Positions 1 to 7,646 of a DNA stretch of 64,000 bases are shown one piece after another. Under the pieces are notes generated by a model. It was not told where the DNA came from, made no database searches, and worked only from the letters and a program-made list of their open reading frames with translations. The stretch spans positions 2,666,001-2,730,000 of the forward strand of contig NZ_CP097263.1 in the NCBI RefSeq assembly GCF_028622115.1. The letters run 5' to 3'. The DNA is from Kutzneria chonburiensis (GTDB lineage: Bacteria; Actinomycetota; Actinomycetes; Mycobacteriales; Pseudonocardiaceae). The position numbers and the translations under genes are program-made. The first letter of the stretch is position 1; the number at the start of each line of letters is the position of its first letter.

Positions 1-104
1 GAGTCCTGCTGGGCGCGGCCGTACTGGCCGCGCCGCTGGCCGCCCTGCTGCCCGCGCGCCGTGCCTCGCGGCAGTCGCTCACGGCCGGGATGGCCGAGCA
101 GTGA
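1..104 (+). CDS. C-terminal end of an FtsX-like ABC transporter permease (partial)
   Basis: Only the last 33 codons are inside the window, read in the frame that ends at TGA 102-104. They give a hydrophobic helix rich in Leu and Ala followed by LLPARRASRQSLTAGMAEQ. A last membrane helix followed by a short basic ARRASR stretch is how FtsX/MacB-type permeases of ABC exporters normally end, so the gene upstream of the window is probably such a permease. Its final 26 bases overlap tail to tail with the hydratase gene on the other strand. The family call rests on this short tail alone. Confidence 0.55.
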   Translation, partial: VLLGAAVLAAPLAALLPARRASRQSLTAGMAEQ

Positions 105-1074
105 GGCGGGGATACATCCGGCGGGCGTTGTGCTCGTACACCTTGGCCCGGTCCGATTCGGACAGTGCGGCGGCGTCGATGTATCTCCGGGTGTCGTCGA
201 AATGGTGGCCGGTGCGGTCGTCGATGCCGCGGACCGCGCCGAGCGTCTCGGAGCCGAACAGGATGGCGTCCGGGGAGATGACGTCGAAGAGGAGGTCTAT
301 GCCGGGTTGGTGGTAGACGCAGGTGTCGAAGGAGACGTTGGCCAGCGCGTGCCGGGCCGGATCCGGACGGCCCAGCATGTCGGCGAGCCCTCGGTAGCGA
401 CCCCAGTGGTACGGGACGGCCCCGCCGCCGTGCGGGATCACCAGGCGCAGGTCGGGTAGGTCGGCGAACAGGTCGCCCTGCACGAGTTGCATGAACGCAG
501 TGGTGTCGGCGTTGAGGTAGTGCGCGCCGGTGGCGTGGAACGCTCGGTTGGCCGAGGCCGACACGTGGACCATGGCCGGCACGTCCAGCTCGATCATCGC
601 CTCGTAGAAGGGATACCAGGTTTGGTCGGTAAGTGGCGGCGCGGACCAGTGGCCGCCGCTGGGGTCGGGGTTGAGGTTGACGCCGACGAAGCCGAGTTCC
701 TCGACGCAGCGGCGTAGCTCCGGGATCGAGCGCTCGACGGGCACGCCCGGGGACTGTGGGAGCTGGCCGACGCCGGCGAACCGGTCCGGGTGGAGGGTGA
801 CGACCCGGTGCACCAGGTCGTTGCAGGCTCGGGCCCAGTCGGCGCTGGTGCGTTCGTCGCCGAGGTGGTGGGCCATCGCGGAGGCGCGCGGCGAGAAGAT
901 CGTGAGGTCGATGCCGCGTTCGTCCATGAGGCGCAGCTGGCCCTGCACGGACTCCCGGATCTCGTCGTCGGAGATCCTCGGGTACGTCGGGGCGTCGCCG
1001 GCGAGCTGGCGTTCGCGCCAGGCGGTGTGAGCGGCCGGCGCGGTCGTGTAGTGGCCGTGGCAGTCGATGATCAC
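79..1074 (-). CDS. ligJ: 4-oxalomesaconate hydratase, LigJ-type amidohydrolase
   Basis: 331 aa, the usual size for LigJ. It hydrates 4-oxalomesaconate (enol form) to 4-carboxy-4-hydroxy-2-oxoadipate (CHA) in the cytoplasm, a step of the protocatechuate 4,5-cleavage and gallate pathways. The amidohydrolase metal motif is at the N-terminus (IIDCHGHY), followed by family signatures FSPRASAMAHH, GFVGVNLNPDPSGGHW, IPHGGGAVPYHWGR and FDTCVYHQPG, which I recognise as LigJ-like rather than the PIG-L-type GalB. The GTG start at 1074 has GGAGGA nine bases upstream and overlaps the stop of the MFS gene by four bases (GTGA), so the two are translationally coupled. The matching aldolase and tautomerase genes are on the opposite strand about 2 kb away. 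Confidence 0.9.
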   Translation of the reverse strand: MIIDCHGHYTTAPAAHTAWRERQLAGDAPTYPRISDDEIRESVQGQLRLMDERGIDLTIFSPRASAMAHHLGDERTSADWARACNDLVHRVVTLHPDRFAGVGQLPQSPGVPVERSIPELRRCVEELGFVGVNLNPDPSGGHWSAPPLTDQTWYPFYEAMIELDVPAMVHVSASANRAFHATGAHYLNADTTAFMQLVQGDLFADLPDLRLVIPHGGGAVPYHWGRYRGLADMLGRPDPARHALANVSFDTCVYHQPGIDLLFDVISPDAILFGSETLGAVRGIDDRTGHHFDDTRRYIDAAALSESDRAKVYEHNARRMYPRLTARPSRP

Positions 1075-2516
1075 GGTGAGAGCTCCTCCAGGGCACGGTT
1101 GCGGGCACGCGGCGTGAACTGGGCCAATACCGCGGCGACGACGAGGAAGCTCGACACCAGCAGCAGTGCCGGCAGTGGCGCGAGCAGCGGCACCAGCGGG
1201 GCGATGACCAGCACGCCGGTCGCGCCGCCGAGCACGCCGATGCCGTCCACGAGGCCGAAGCCGGCGGAGCGGACGCGGGTCGGGAAGCTCTCCGCGGACA
1301 GTGCGAACGTCGGCGGCACCCACACGTTGAAACCGAAGAAGACCAGGAAGGAGCCGGCCAGTGCCCAGCCGATGTCGGTGCCGAACAACGCGATGACCAC
1401 CGCCCCGAGCACGGTCAGCGCGGCGCCGACGGGCAGCCAGTACCGGCGCTCCAGCACCTCGGAGTACCGGGCCGAGAACAGGCCCTGCACGAAGAAGCCG
1501 ACGCCGCCGGCAGCGGAGATCATGCCGGCGACCGGCGGCGTGAAGTGCAGGCTGGTGAGCACGACCGTAGAGCCGGTGGAGTAGGAGAAGACCGTGGCGT
1601 AGCCGGTGAACCACATCGCGACCAGCAGGAGCGCGCGGCGTCGGTAGCGGGGGTTGGCGAACAGCTCCCGGTAGGCGTGGCCGGCGTGCTCGGCCGGTGG
1701 CGCGATCGTGGCCGGATCGGGCTCGGGCAGCGGTTGGCCGACCCTGGCTTCGAGCCTGGTCACCACCGCGTCGGCCTCGTCGAGTCGACCGTGCTCGACC
1801 AGCCAGCGCGGGGACTCGGGCAGCCGCACCGCCGCCAACACCGCGAGCGCGCCCAGAATCACCGCCACCCAATGGATCCAGCGCCAGCCGTCGGCCAGTC
1901 CGAACGCGACCGGCATGCCCTGGGGGAAGGGGGCGGGCTCGGTCGTGAGCATGAGGCCGAGTCCGATGCCGACCATCGCGCCGAGCGTGCACAGCACGAA
2001 CGTCGTTGCGGTGTAACGGGCTCGTGCTCCGTGTGGGGCGAGTTCGCCGATGTAGGTGTTGCCGACGGCCAGCACCGCGCCCATGGCGATGCCGGTGATC
2101 GCGCGTCCGACGGTGAAGGTCGCGTAGTCGCCGGCGATCGCCGCGATCAGCGAGCCGACGGCGGCGAAGCCGATCGACCCGGCCAGCACGGTCCGCCGGC
2201 CGAGGCGGTCCGACAGCGGCGCGATCAGCAGGCAGCCGACCACGTAGCCAGCCAGGTAGGAGCACACCGGCAGCGGCAGCCAGGACTGCGCGTCGGCCGG
2301 CGTGCAGCCGGCCACGATCTGCCCGCAGGTCTGGAGGAAGGAGACGTTGATGTCGAAGTTGCAGTAGAAGATCACGAACATGGCCAGGCCGATGATGCCG
2401 GTGGCCGCGTAGCCGACGGCCCGTCTCGGCAACCGGTCCAGCCGGGCCAGCACCATGGCCCGGGAATGCGTGGTCGGAGCTGCGCTGCGTGCCGTCGTCG
2501 GCTCGTTGCCGGCCAT
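1071..2516 (-). CDS. MFS transporter, probably aromatic acid uptake
   Basis: 481 aa with about 12 membrane segments. Sugar/aromatic-acid porter marks are visible: DRLGRRTV between helices 2 and 3, and LPESPRWLVEHGRLDEA after helix 6. The ATG at 2516 is preceded by GAGGAGG. It is the first gene of a two-gene minus-strand operon with the LigJ hydratase and is divergent from the GntR regulator, so the operator region at 2574-2604 probably controls both directions. Import of the aromatic acid degraded by this locus, or of a related carboxylate, is inferred from context; the substrate cannot be read from the sequence. Confidence 0.82.
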   Translation of the reverse strand: MAGNEPTTARSAAPTTHSRAMVLARLDRLPRRAVGYAATGIIGLAMFVIFYCNFDINVSFLQTCGQIVAGCTPADAQSWLPLPVCSYLAGYVVGCLLIAPLSDRLGRRTVLAGSIGFAAVGSLIAAIAGDYATFTVGRAITGIAMGAVLAVGNTYIGELAPHGARARYTATTFVLCTLGAMVGIGLGLMLTTEPAPFPQGMPVAFGLADGWRWIHWVAVILGALAVLAAVRLPESPRWLVEHGRLDEADAVVTRLEARVGQPLPEPDPATIAPPAEHAGHAYRELFANPRYRRRALLLVAMWFTGYATVFSYSTGSTVVLTSLHFTPPVAGMISAAGGVGFFVQGLFSARYSEVLERRYWLPVGAALTVLGAVVIALFGTDIGWALAGSFLVFFGFNVWVPPTFALSAESFPTRVRSAGFGLVDGIGVLGGATGVLVIAPLVPLLAPLPALLLVSSFLVVAAVLAQFTPRARNRALEELSP

Positions 2517-2590
2517 GGACCCTCCTCGGTGGGGGCGGTGGCCACGAACCGTAGCTTCGTCGACCGGATCGTCACAAGGCTTGTCGACAG

Positions 2591-2604
2591 GATTGTTGAC
2601 AATC
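2591..2604. promoter_or_regulatory. Perfect palindrome, likely GntR operator
   Basis: GATTGT-TG-ACAATC is a perfect inverted repeat of the TTGT-NN-ACAA type used by FCD-family GntR proteins. Two more palindromes lie just upstream (ACAAG-G-CTTGT at 2574-2584 and TGTCGACA at 2582-2589), which suggests cooperative sites in the divergent control region between the MFS gene and the GntR gene. Confidence 0.65.
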
Positions 2605-2624
2605 TTGTGTGAGATGCTTAGCGT
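2596..2624 (+). promoter_or_regulatory. Promoter of the GntR-aldolase-tautomerase-dioxygenase operon
   Basis: TTGACA at 2596-2601 and TAGCGT at 2619-2624 are separated by 17 bases. The -35 box lies inside the palindrome at 2591-2604, so a bound regulator would block RNA polymerase. Expected transcription start is near 2631, giving a leader of about 18 bases before the ATG at 2649. Confidence 0.6.
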
Positions 2625-2648
2625 CCGTTGTCGAGGAAGGGAGCAGCC

Positions 2649-3299
2649 ATGTCGAGCGCGCCGCAGGAGGGCGAGGCCGGCCGGCAGGCGGCGGTGGCGG
2701 CACTGCGGGCTGCCCTGATGGCCGGGGACGTCGTGCCCGGTCAGCGCCTGGTCGAGGCCGAGCTGGCCGAGGCGTTCGGGGTGACCCGGGCCAGCATACG
2801 CGCGGCACTGATCGACCTGACCGCCGACGGCCTGGTCGAGCGCATCCCCAACCGGGGCGCGCGGGTTCGGGTCGTCACGGTCGACGAGGCGGTGGCGATC
2901 ACCGAGTGCCGCATGGTGCTGGAAGGGCTGTGCGCGGCCAAGGCGGCCGAGAAGGCGACCGACGACCAGATCGAGGCGTTGATCGAACTCGGCGAGCAGA
3001 TGCGGGCCGCGGTGTCGGACGCGGAGCCGATGAAGTACTCGGCGCTCAACCGGGAACTGCACCGGATGGTGCGCGAGATCGCCGACCAGCCGGTGGCCGG
3101 TGACCTGCTGGAACGGCTGAACGGCCAGCTCGTGCGGCACCAGTTCCGGCTGGCCATGCGGGACGGGCGCACCCACGTGTCGCTGCCGGAGCACCTCGAG
3201 ATCATCGACGCCATCGCCCGGCACGACCCCGATGCGGCCGAGCAGGCCGCCCGTGTGCATCTGCGCAGCGTGATCACCGCACTCAGGGAGACGGAGTAG
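2649..3299 (+). CDS. GntR family regulator, FadR/FCD subfamily
   Basis: 216 aa. An N-terminal winged helix-turn-helix (about residues 14-75, with LAEAFGVTRASIRAAL as recognition helix region and the wing IPNRGARVRVV) is followed by an all-helical FCD ligand domain. In that domain ECRMVLEG, the HRMVREIAD helix and the LPEHLEIIDAIARHD helix carry the Asp and His residues that usually hold a metal. The ATG at 2649 follows AGGAAGGGAG; a TTG further upstream has no such site. It is the first gene of the plus-strand catabolic operon, two bases before the aldolase gene. It probably represses its own operon and the divergent one until an aromatic acid or pathway intermediate binds; the effector is unknown. 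Confidence 0.88.
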   Translation: MSSAPQEGEAGRQAAVAALRAALMAGDVVPGQRLVEAELAEAFGVTRASIRAALIDLTADGLVERIPNRGARVRVVTVDEAVAITECRMVLEGLCAAKAAEKATDDQIEALIELGEQMRAAVSDAEPMKYSALNRELHRMVREIADQPVAGDLLERLNGQLVRHQFRLAMRDGRTHVSLPEHLEIIDAIARHDPDAAEQAARVHLRSVITALRETE

Positions 3300-3301
3300 G
3301 C

Positions 3302-4000
3302 ATGGACACAGTCGTGGTGACCGACGTTCCGCGGGCGCCGCTGGTGGCGATCGACCGGCTGGCCCTGTTCGGCGTGGCCACCGTGCACGAAGCGTTGGGG
3401 CGCACCGGTTTCCTCGGCACCGCGCACCGGCCGACCCACCTCGGCAGCCGGATCGGTGGCTCCGCGGTGACCGCGCTGTGCTGGCCGGGCGACAACCTGA
3501 TGATCCACGCCGCGGTCGAGCAGTGCCGGCCCGGGGACGTCCTTGTCGTCACCACGACGTCGCCCTGTACCGACGGCATGTTCGGGGAGCTGCTCGCGAC
3601 CTCCTTACAGGAGCGGGGAGTTCGCGGGCTGGTCATCGACGCCGGGGTGCGCGACATCGCCGAACTGCACGCGATCGGGTTTCCGGTGTGGTCGCGGGCC
3701 GTCAGCGCTCAGGGCACCGTCAAGTCGACCGCTGGCGCGGTGAACGTGCCGGTTGTCGTTGGGGCGCAACGCATCAACCCCGGTGACGTGATCCTGGCCG
3801 ACGACGACGGCGTGCTGTGCGTGCCTCGGGACGACGTGCCGTCGGCTCTCGAACGGGCCCATGCCCGGGTCGACAAGGAAGAGGCAACCCGCCAGGCTTT
3901 CCGCGACGGACAGCTCGGTCTGGACCGGTACGGGCTGCGGGAGAAGCTGGCGGCGTTGGGCGTGCGGTATGTGACGGCCGCGGAGTACGGGGTTCGGTGA
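3302..4000 (+). CDS. ligK: 4-carboxy-4-hydroxy-2-oxoadipate aldolase, RraA/LigK family
   Basis: 232 aa. The class II aldolase of the RraA fold that splits CHA into pyruvate and oxaloacetate and often also decarboxylates oxaloacetate. The active-site motif IDAGVRDIAEL has Arg117 and Asp118, equivalent to the Arg123/Asp124 pair of the Pseudomonas enzyme, and the substrate loop PGDNLMIHAA is present. The C-terminal 50 residues, which are longer than in plain RraA proteins (RNase E inhibitors), are typical of the aldolases. The next gene starts inside its stop codon (TGATG). With the LigJ hydratase and the PrpF-type tautomerase nearby, the assignment to the 4-oxalomesaconate pathway is strong. 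Confidence 0.88.
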   Translation: MDTVVVTDVPRAPLVAIDRLALFGVATVHEALGRTGFLGTAHRPTHLGSRIGGSAVTALCWPGDNLMIHAAVEQCRPGDVLVVTTTSPCTDGMFGELLATSLQERGVRGLVIDAGVRDIAELHAIGFPVWSRAVSAQGTVKSTAGAVNVPVVVGAQRINPGDVILADDDGVLCVPRDDVPSALERAHARVDKEEATRQAFRDGQLGLDRYGLREKLAALGVRYVTAAEYGVR

Positions 4001-6141
4001 TGGCCGGCATTCCGTGCATGCTCATGCGGGGCGGCACCTCCAAGGGCGCTTACTTCCTCGCGACCGACCTGCCGGCTGATCATGCCGAGCGGGACGAGCT
4101 GCTGGTCCGGATCATGGGCAGCGGGGATCCGCGCCAGATCGACGGCATCGGCGGTGCGCACCCGTTGACCAGCAAGGTCGCCGTGGTGTCGGCGAGTACC
4201 GCGCCGGGCACCGATGTCGACTATCTGTTCCTCCAGCTGGGCGTGGCGGAGGCGACGGTCTCCGACCGTCAGAACTGCGGCAATCTGCTGGCCGGCGTCG
4301 GGCCGTTCGCCGTGGCGCGTGGGCTGACGTCGCCCGGGCAGCCGGTGCGGATTCGGATGGTCAACTCGGACAGCGTTGCCACGGCTCGGTTTCCCGGCGA
4401 TGACGTGGCCATCTCCGGCGTCCCCGGCACAGCGCCCGCCATCGTGCTGGACTTCGAGGACACCGAAGGTCCCAACGGCTTGCTGCCGACGGGGAAGGTG
4501 GTGGATGTCATCGACGGCGTCGCCGTGACGTGTGTCGACAACGGCATGCCGGTCGTCGTCGCTCGGGCCGGCGATCTCGGCATCACCGGCTACGAGCCGG
4601 TCGCGACGCTCGCCGAGGATCATGCGCTGCGCGACCGCGTGCAGAGCCTTCGGTTACAGGCGGCCCGCCTGATGGGCCTGCCCGACACCACCTCGGTCCC
4701 CAAGACCACGCTGATCTCGCCGCCGGTCGACGGCGGGTCGATCTGCACCCGCACTTTCATTCCCTTGACACCGCACACTGCCATCGGCGTTCTCGGCGCC
4801 GTCAGCGTGGCCACCGCCCTGATGCTCGACGGTGCGGTCGGCAGCGACCTGTTCGCCGGATCGTCCCGCGTGGACGTCGAGCACCCCACCGGCCATCTGC
4901 ACGTCGAGGTCGAGCTGGACCGCGCCGGCCGGGTCCGCCGCAGCGGTGTCGTGCGCACCGCGCGCACGCTGTTCGACGGCGTCGTTTTCCCCGCTAGCAA
5001 GGAGATCGCCTTGGCCTTACGGCACGATGTCGCGCACCTCGGGCATGTCGAGCTGCTCACGCCCACGTTCGACCGCAGCCTGTGGTTCTTCACCGAGCTC
5101 ATGGGGCTCACCGAGATCGACCGCCGCGGCGACTCGGCGTTCCTGCGCACGTGGGACGACTACGAGCAGTACAGTCTCGTGCTCACCGCCAGCAACACGT
5201 CCGGCATCCGCCGCACCGCGCTGCGCACGTCCAGCCAGGAGGCGCTGGACCGCTTGGCCGCGCGGATCCCGGACGGCCGTTGGCTTCCCGCTGGCGACGG
5301 CATCGGTCCGAGCTACCTCTGCACCGACCCGGACGGCCATCTGATCCAGCTCTACTGGGAGACCACCTGGTTCGAGGCCCCGCCGGAGCTGGCCCCGTCG
5401 TTGAAGAACCAGCCCCAGGCCTATCCCGGCCGCGGCGTGGGTGTCCGGCGGCTCGACCACGTCAACTTCCTCGCCGCCGAGGTCGCCGCCAACGGCGCGT
5501 TCGTCACCGACTCCCTCGGCGGGTCGGTCACCGAGCAGATCGTGCTGGACGACGATTCCGTTGCCGCCCAGTGGCTCCACTTCGGCAACAAGTCCTACGA
5601 CCTCGTCTACACCACCGACTGGACCGGCAACCGCGGCCGCCTGCACCACATCGCCTTCGCCACCGACACCCGGGAGGACATCCTCCGCGGCGCCGACATC
5701 TTCCTGGACAACGACGTCTTCATCGAGACCGGTCCGCACAAGCACGCCATCCAGCAGACCTTCTTCCTCTACGTCTACGAGCCCGGCGGCAACCGCATCG
5801 AACTGTGCAACCCGTTGACCCGCCTGGTGCTCGCCCCCGACTGGCGGCCCATCACGTGGACCCAGGCCGAGCGGGCCAAGGGCCAGGCCTGGGGCCTCAA
5901 GACCATCGAGTCCTTCCACACCCACGGCACTCCCCCGTCTGAGAAAACCGCTTCCGGCGGCCGATCGGGACGGCCTACGCTGACCGGATCATGTACAGCT
6001 TCCGGCCCAACAGGAACGATGCGGACGCGATGGTGGCCGTGCGCATGGGCTGCCTTCAGCACGACGGCCTCGACGGCGACTCCGTGGTGGAGAAGATCCC
6101 AACACCGGGGCAGATCGCCGACGGCCACCAGATCCTGGTGA
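4000..6141 (+). CDS. galD: 4-oxalomesaconate tautomerase (PrpF family), reading in frame into an extradiol dioxygenase
   Basis: As written the frame is open for 713 codons. Residues 1 to about 332 are a PrpF-family isomerase: MAGIPCMLMRGGTSKGAYF at the start, DRQNCGNLLAGVGPFA (catalytic Cys) near residue 90, and the second-lobe helix IGVLGAVSVATAL. Such enzymes (GalD, LigU) convert 4-oxalomesaconate between keto and enol or double-bond isomers before hydration. The remaining residues are the dioxygenase described at 5011. The join looks artificial: one extra C in the run at 4989-4992 would end the protein as DGVVFPR with TAG at 4995-4997, directly before a ribosome site (AAGGAG, 4999-5004) and a TTG start. 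I therefore think the tautomerase really ends at 4997. The last 65 codons after about 5940 look like non-coding read-through. Confidence 0.8.
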   Translation: MAGIPCMLMRGGTSKGAYFLATDLPADHAERDELLVRIMGSGDPRQIDGIGGAHPLTSKVAVVSASTAPGTDVDYLFLQLGVAEATVSDRQNCGNLLAGVGPFAVARGLTSPGQPVRIRMVNSDSVATARFPGDDVAISGVPGTAPAIVLDFEDTEGPNGLLPTGKVVDVIDGVAVTCVDNGMPVVVARAGDLGITGYEPVATLAEDHALRDRVQSLRLQAARLMGLPDTTSVPKTTLISPPVDGGSICTRTFIPLTPHTAIGVLGAVSVATALMLDGAVGSDLFAGSSRVDVEHPTGHLHVEVELDRAGRVRRSGVVRTARTLFDGVVFPASKEIALALRHDVAHLGHVELLTPTFDRSLWFFTELMGLTEIDRRGDSAFLRTWDDYEQYSLVLTASNTSGIRRTALRTSSQEALDRLAARIPDGRWLPAGDGIGPSYLCTDPDGHLIQLYWETTWFEAPPELAPSLKNQPQAYPGRGVGVRRLDHVNFLAAEVAANGAFVTDSLGGSVTEQIVLDDDSVAAQWLHFGNKSYDLVYTTDWTGNRGRLHHIAFATDTREDILRGADIFLDNDVFIETGPHKHAIQQTFFLYVYEPGGNRIELCNPLTRLVLAPDWRPITWTQAERAKGQAWGLKTIESFHTHGTPPSEKTASGGRSGRPTLTGSCTASGPTGTMRTRWWPCAWAAFSTTASTATPWWRRSQHRGRSPTATRSW
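5011..5942 (+). CDS. Type I (VOC) extradiol ring-cleavage dioxygenase, catechol 2,3-dioxygenase-like
   Basis: About 310 aa counted from TTG 5011, which has AAGGAG seven bases upstream. Two vicinal-oxygen-chelate domains: an N-terminal structural one (HVELLTPTFDRSLWFF) and a C-terminal catalytic one carrying the Fe(II) ligands His150 (LDHVNF), His212 or 213 (LHHIAF) and Glu264 (NRIELCNP). These match His153, His214 and Glu265 of XylE almost number for number. It should cleave a catechol-type ring next to the hydroxyls. The enzymes around it act on 4-oxalomesaconate, so the substrate may be gallate, protocatechuate or a related acid. The natural end is probably HGTPPV plus TGA at 5940-5942, which needs one extra C in the run at 5932-5936; as written the frame misses that stop. 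Confidence 0.82.
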
Positions 6142-6657
6142 CCCACAACGAGAACGTCGTCGGCTACGCGACGGTGACCTGGTGGCACGAGCGAGACGGC
6201 ACCTGGCTGCATCGCGGCCGAGAACCGCATCCGCGAACTCGTCCAGCAGAACGGAACCCGGGCGACGGCGGTGTTCGGCGCGAGCGCGGCGGCTACCGAA
6301 CAGGCCGCGATGGACAGGCCTGACCTCGCGCAGCTGGCGGTCCCCGCCGCACCGGACGGGCTCCGCCTGGGACCGATCGAGGAGAGCGGCTACCTCGCGG
6401 CCTGGCGGACGGTCGTCGACTCCTCTACGGGTGCCGACGCCATCCCGCACTGGACGTACGACAGCTTCCAGGCCACGGCCGACCCGACCTGCTGGCGAGC
6501 CGCCTACGACGGCAACGACATGGTCGGCGTCGCTCTCGGCACGCAGCGCCCCAACGGGGTCGGCACGGCCAACCCCCACCGCTCCTACGACCTCTACGAA
6601 AGCGTCGGGTTCCAACGGCTGAACGAGTACGTCAGGTACCGGAAGGCACTGACCTAA
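5991..6657 (+). pseudogene. Decayed two-domain GNAT acetyltransferase
   Basis: Three pieces of one acetyltransferase can be joined. The first frame from ATG 5991 gives MYSFRPNRNDADAMVAVRMG to VVGYATVTWWHERDGTWLHRG. A second frame, from about 6211, continues AENRIRELVQQNGTRATAVFGAS and the start of a second GNAT domain. Between the pieces the acetyl-CoA loop of domain 1 is missing. In domain 2 the text jumps from VGVALGTQRPNGVGTA straight to NPHRSYDLYESVGF, so its CoA loop is lost too. These are internal deletions, unlike the single-base problems elsewhere in the window. The remnant ends with TAA at 6655-6657, overlapping the stop of the AraC gene. No activity is expected. Confidence 0.75.
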
Positions 6658-7601
6658 CCCACGACTCGGCGGTACTGTCCCGGCGCGCAGCCGTACTCGC
6701 GGCGGAAGGCGGCGGAGAACTGGGCGGCGCTCTGGTAGCCGCAGGCGAGCATGACCTGCTGCACGGTCTGTGAACTGCTGCGCAGCAGGCTGGCGGCGCG
6801 GCGCATGCGGAGGCGTACCAGGTAGCGGTGCGGGGTGGTGCCGGTGGCACGCTTGAAGCTGCGCAACAGGTGATACTTGCTCATATCGGCCTGCGCGGCG
6901 AGGTCGTCGAGGGTGACGTCCGTGTGCAGGTTCTCCCGTAGGTAGCCGAGCAGCGCGCGCAGCTCGGTGCGGCCGAGCATGGTGCGGGGCTCGTCGAGCC
7001 GCCGGGACTGCACGGCGCACAGCAGGTGCGTGGTGAGCGCGTGCGCCAGGGAATCGGCGTAAAGGCTGGCGGCCCGGCGCTCCACGGCCTGTGCGATGGC
7101 GTAGCCGGCGGCGGTGACGAACGGGTCGTCGACCGTCAGCGAGTCGGGTAGCTCGTGCGGACGCAGCATGCCCATGCCGCCCATCTCGTGGCTGATCTCG
7201 TCCACGAGGTCCGGGTAGAGGTACATGTGCACGGAGTGCAGCGGATCGGCCGACTTGGCCCGCCACCGCAGCGCGCTGGACCGCAGCGGCGACGTCACGC
7301 CGGCCGCGCCTGGCTGGTAGGCGGCGCTGCGCCACTGCCCGCCGGACCGCGCCTCGATGGTGTACATGCCTTTGGTGACAACGACCACGAGCAGCGCGGC
7401 GGTCGGCGCGGTCTCGAACTCGTCGGCCACCGAAGGGTCGTGGTAGGTGCGGGCAAGCATGGACCGCCAGCCGAGGTCGTCGCTGCCGGCCAGCCGCTGC
7501 GACGGCAGCGCTCGGTCGGCGTCCAGCACGCCGGCGAGCGCCTCGCTGTGCGACATGGAGCCACCGCCAACGGGCACGCGCGCAGCTCCGATGTCGGGCA
7601 T
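6654..7601 (-). CDS. AraC family transcriptional regulator
   Basis: 315 aa. An N-terminal sensing domain of about 200 residues of the AraC-binding-like type (contains AALLVVVVTKGMYTIEAR) is followed by the DNA-binding domain. There two helix-turn-helix units are seen, VTLDDLAAQADMSKYHLLRSF and VQQVMLACGYQSAAQFSAAF, with the family end YGCAPGQYRR. ATG 7601 has GAAGGAAG upstream. No gene is divergent from it at short distance (the LAL regulator reads in the same direction from further upstream), so its target is not evident. Confidence 0.85.
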   Translation of the reverse strand: MPDIGAARVPVGGGSMSHSEALAGVLDADRALPSQRLAGSDDLGWRSMLARTYHDPSVADEFETAPTAALLVVVVTKGMYTIEARSGGQWRSAAYQPGAAGVTSPLRSSALRWRAKSADPLHSVHMYLYPDLVDEISHEMGGMGMLRPHELPDSLTVDDPFVTAAGYAIAQAVERRAASLYADSLAHALTTHLLCAVQSRRLDEPRTMLGRTELRALLGYLRENLHTDVTLDDLAAQADMSKYHLLRSFKRATGTTPHRYLVRLRMRRAASLLRSSSQTVQQVMLACGYQSAAQFSAAFRREYGCAPGQYRRVVG

Positions 7602-7646
7602 GCCGTTCTTCCTTCGGGTCCGTACGACGCGAGCAGCGGCATTGTG

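Noticed and set aside
79-2265. A 728-codon open frame on the minus strand that would extend the LigJ-type hydratase upstream
   Set aside because: The extra part is a shadow of the MFS gene in another frame, Arg- and Pro-rich; the hydratase has its own GTG start with a ribosome site at 1074.
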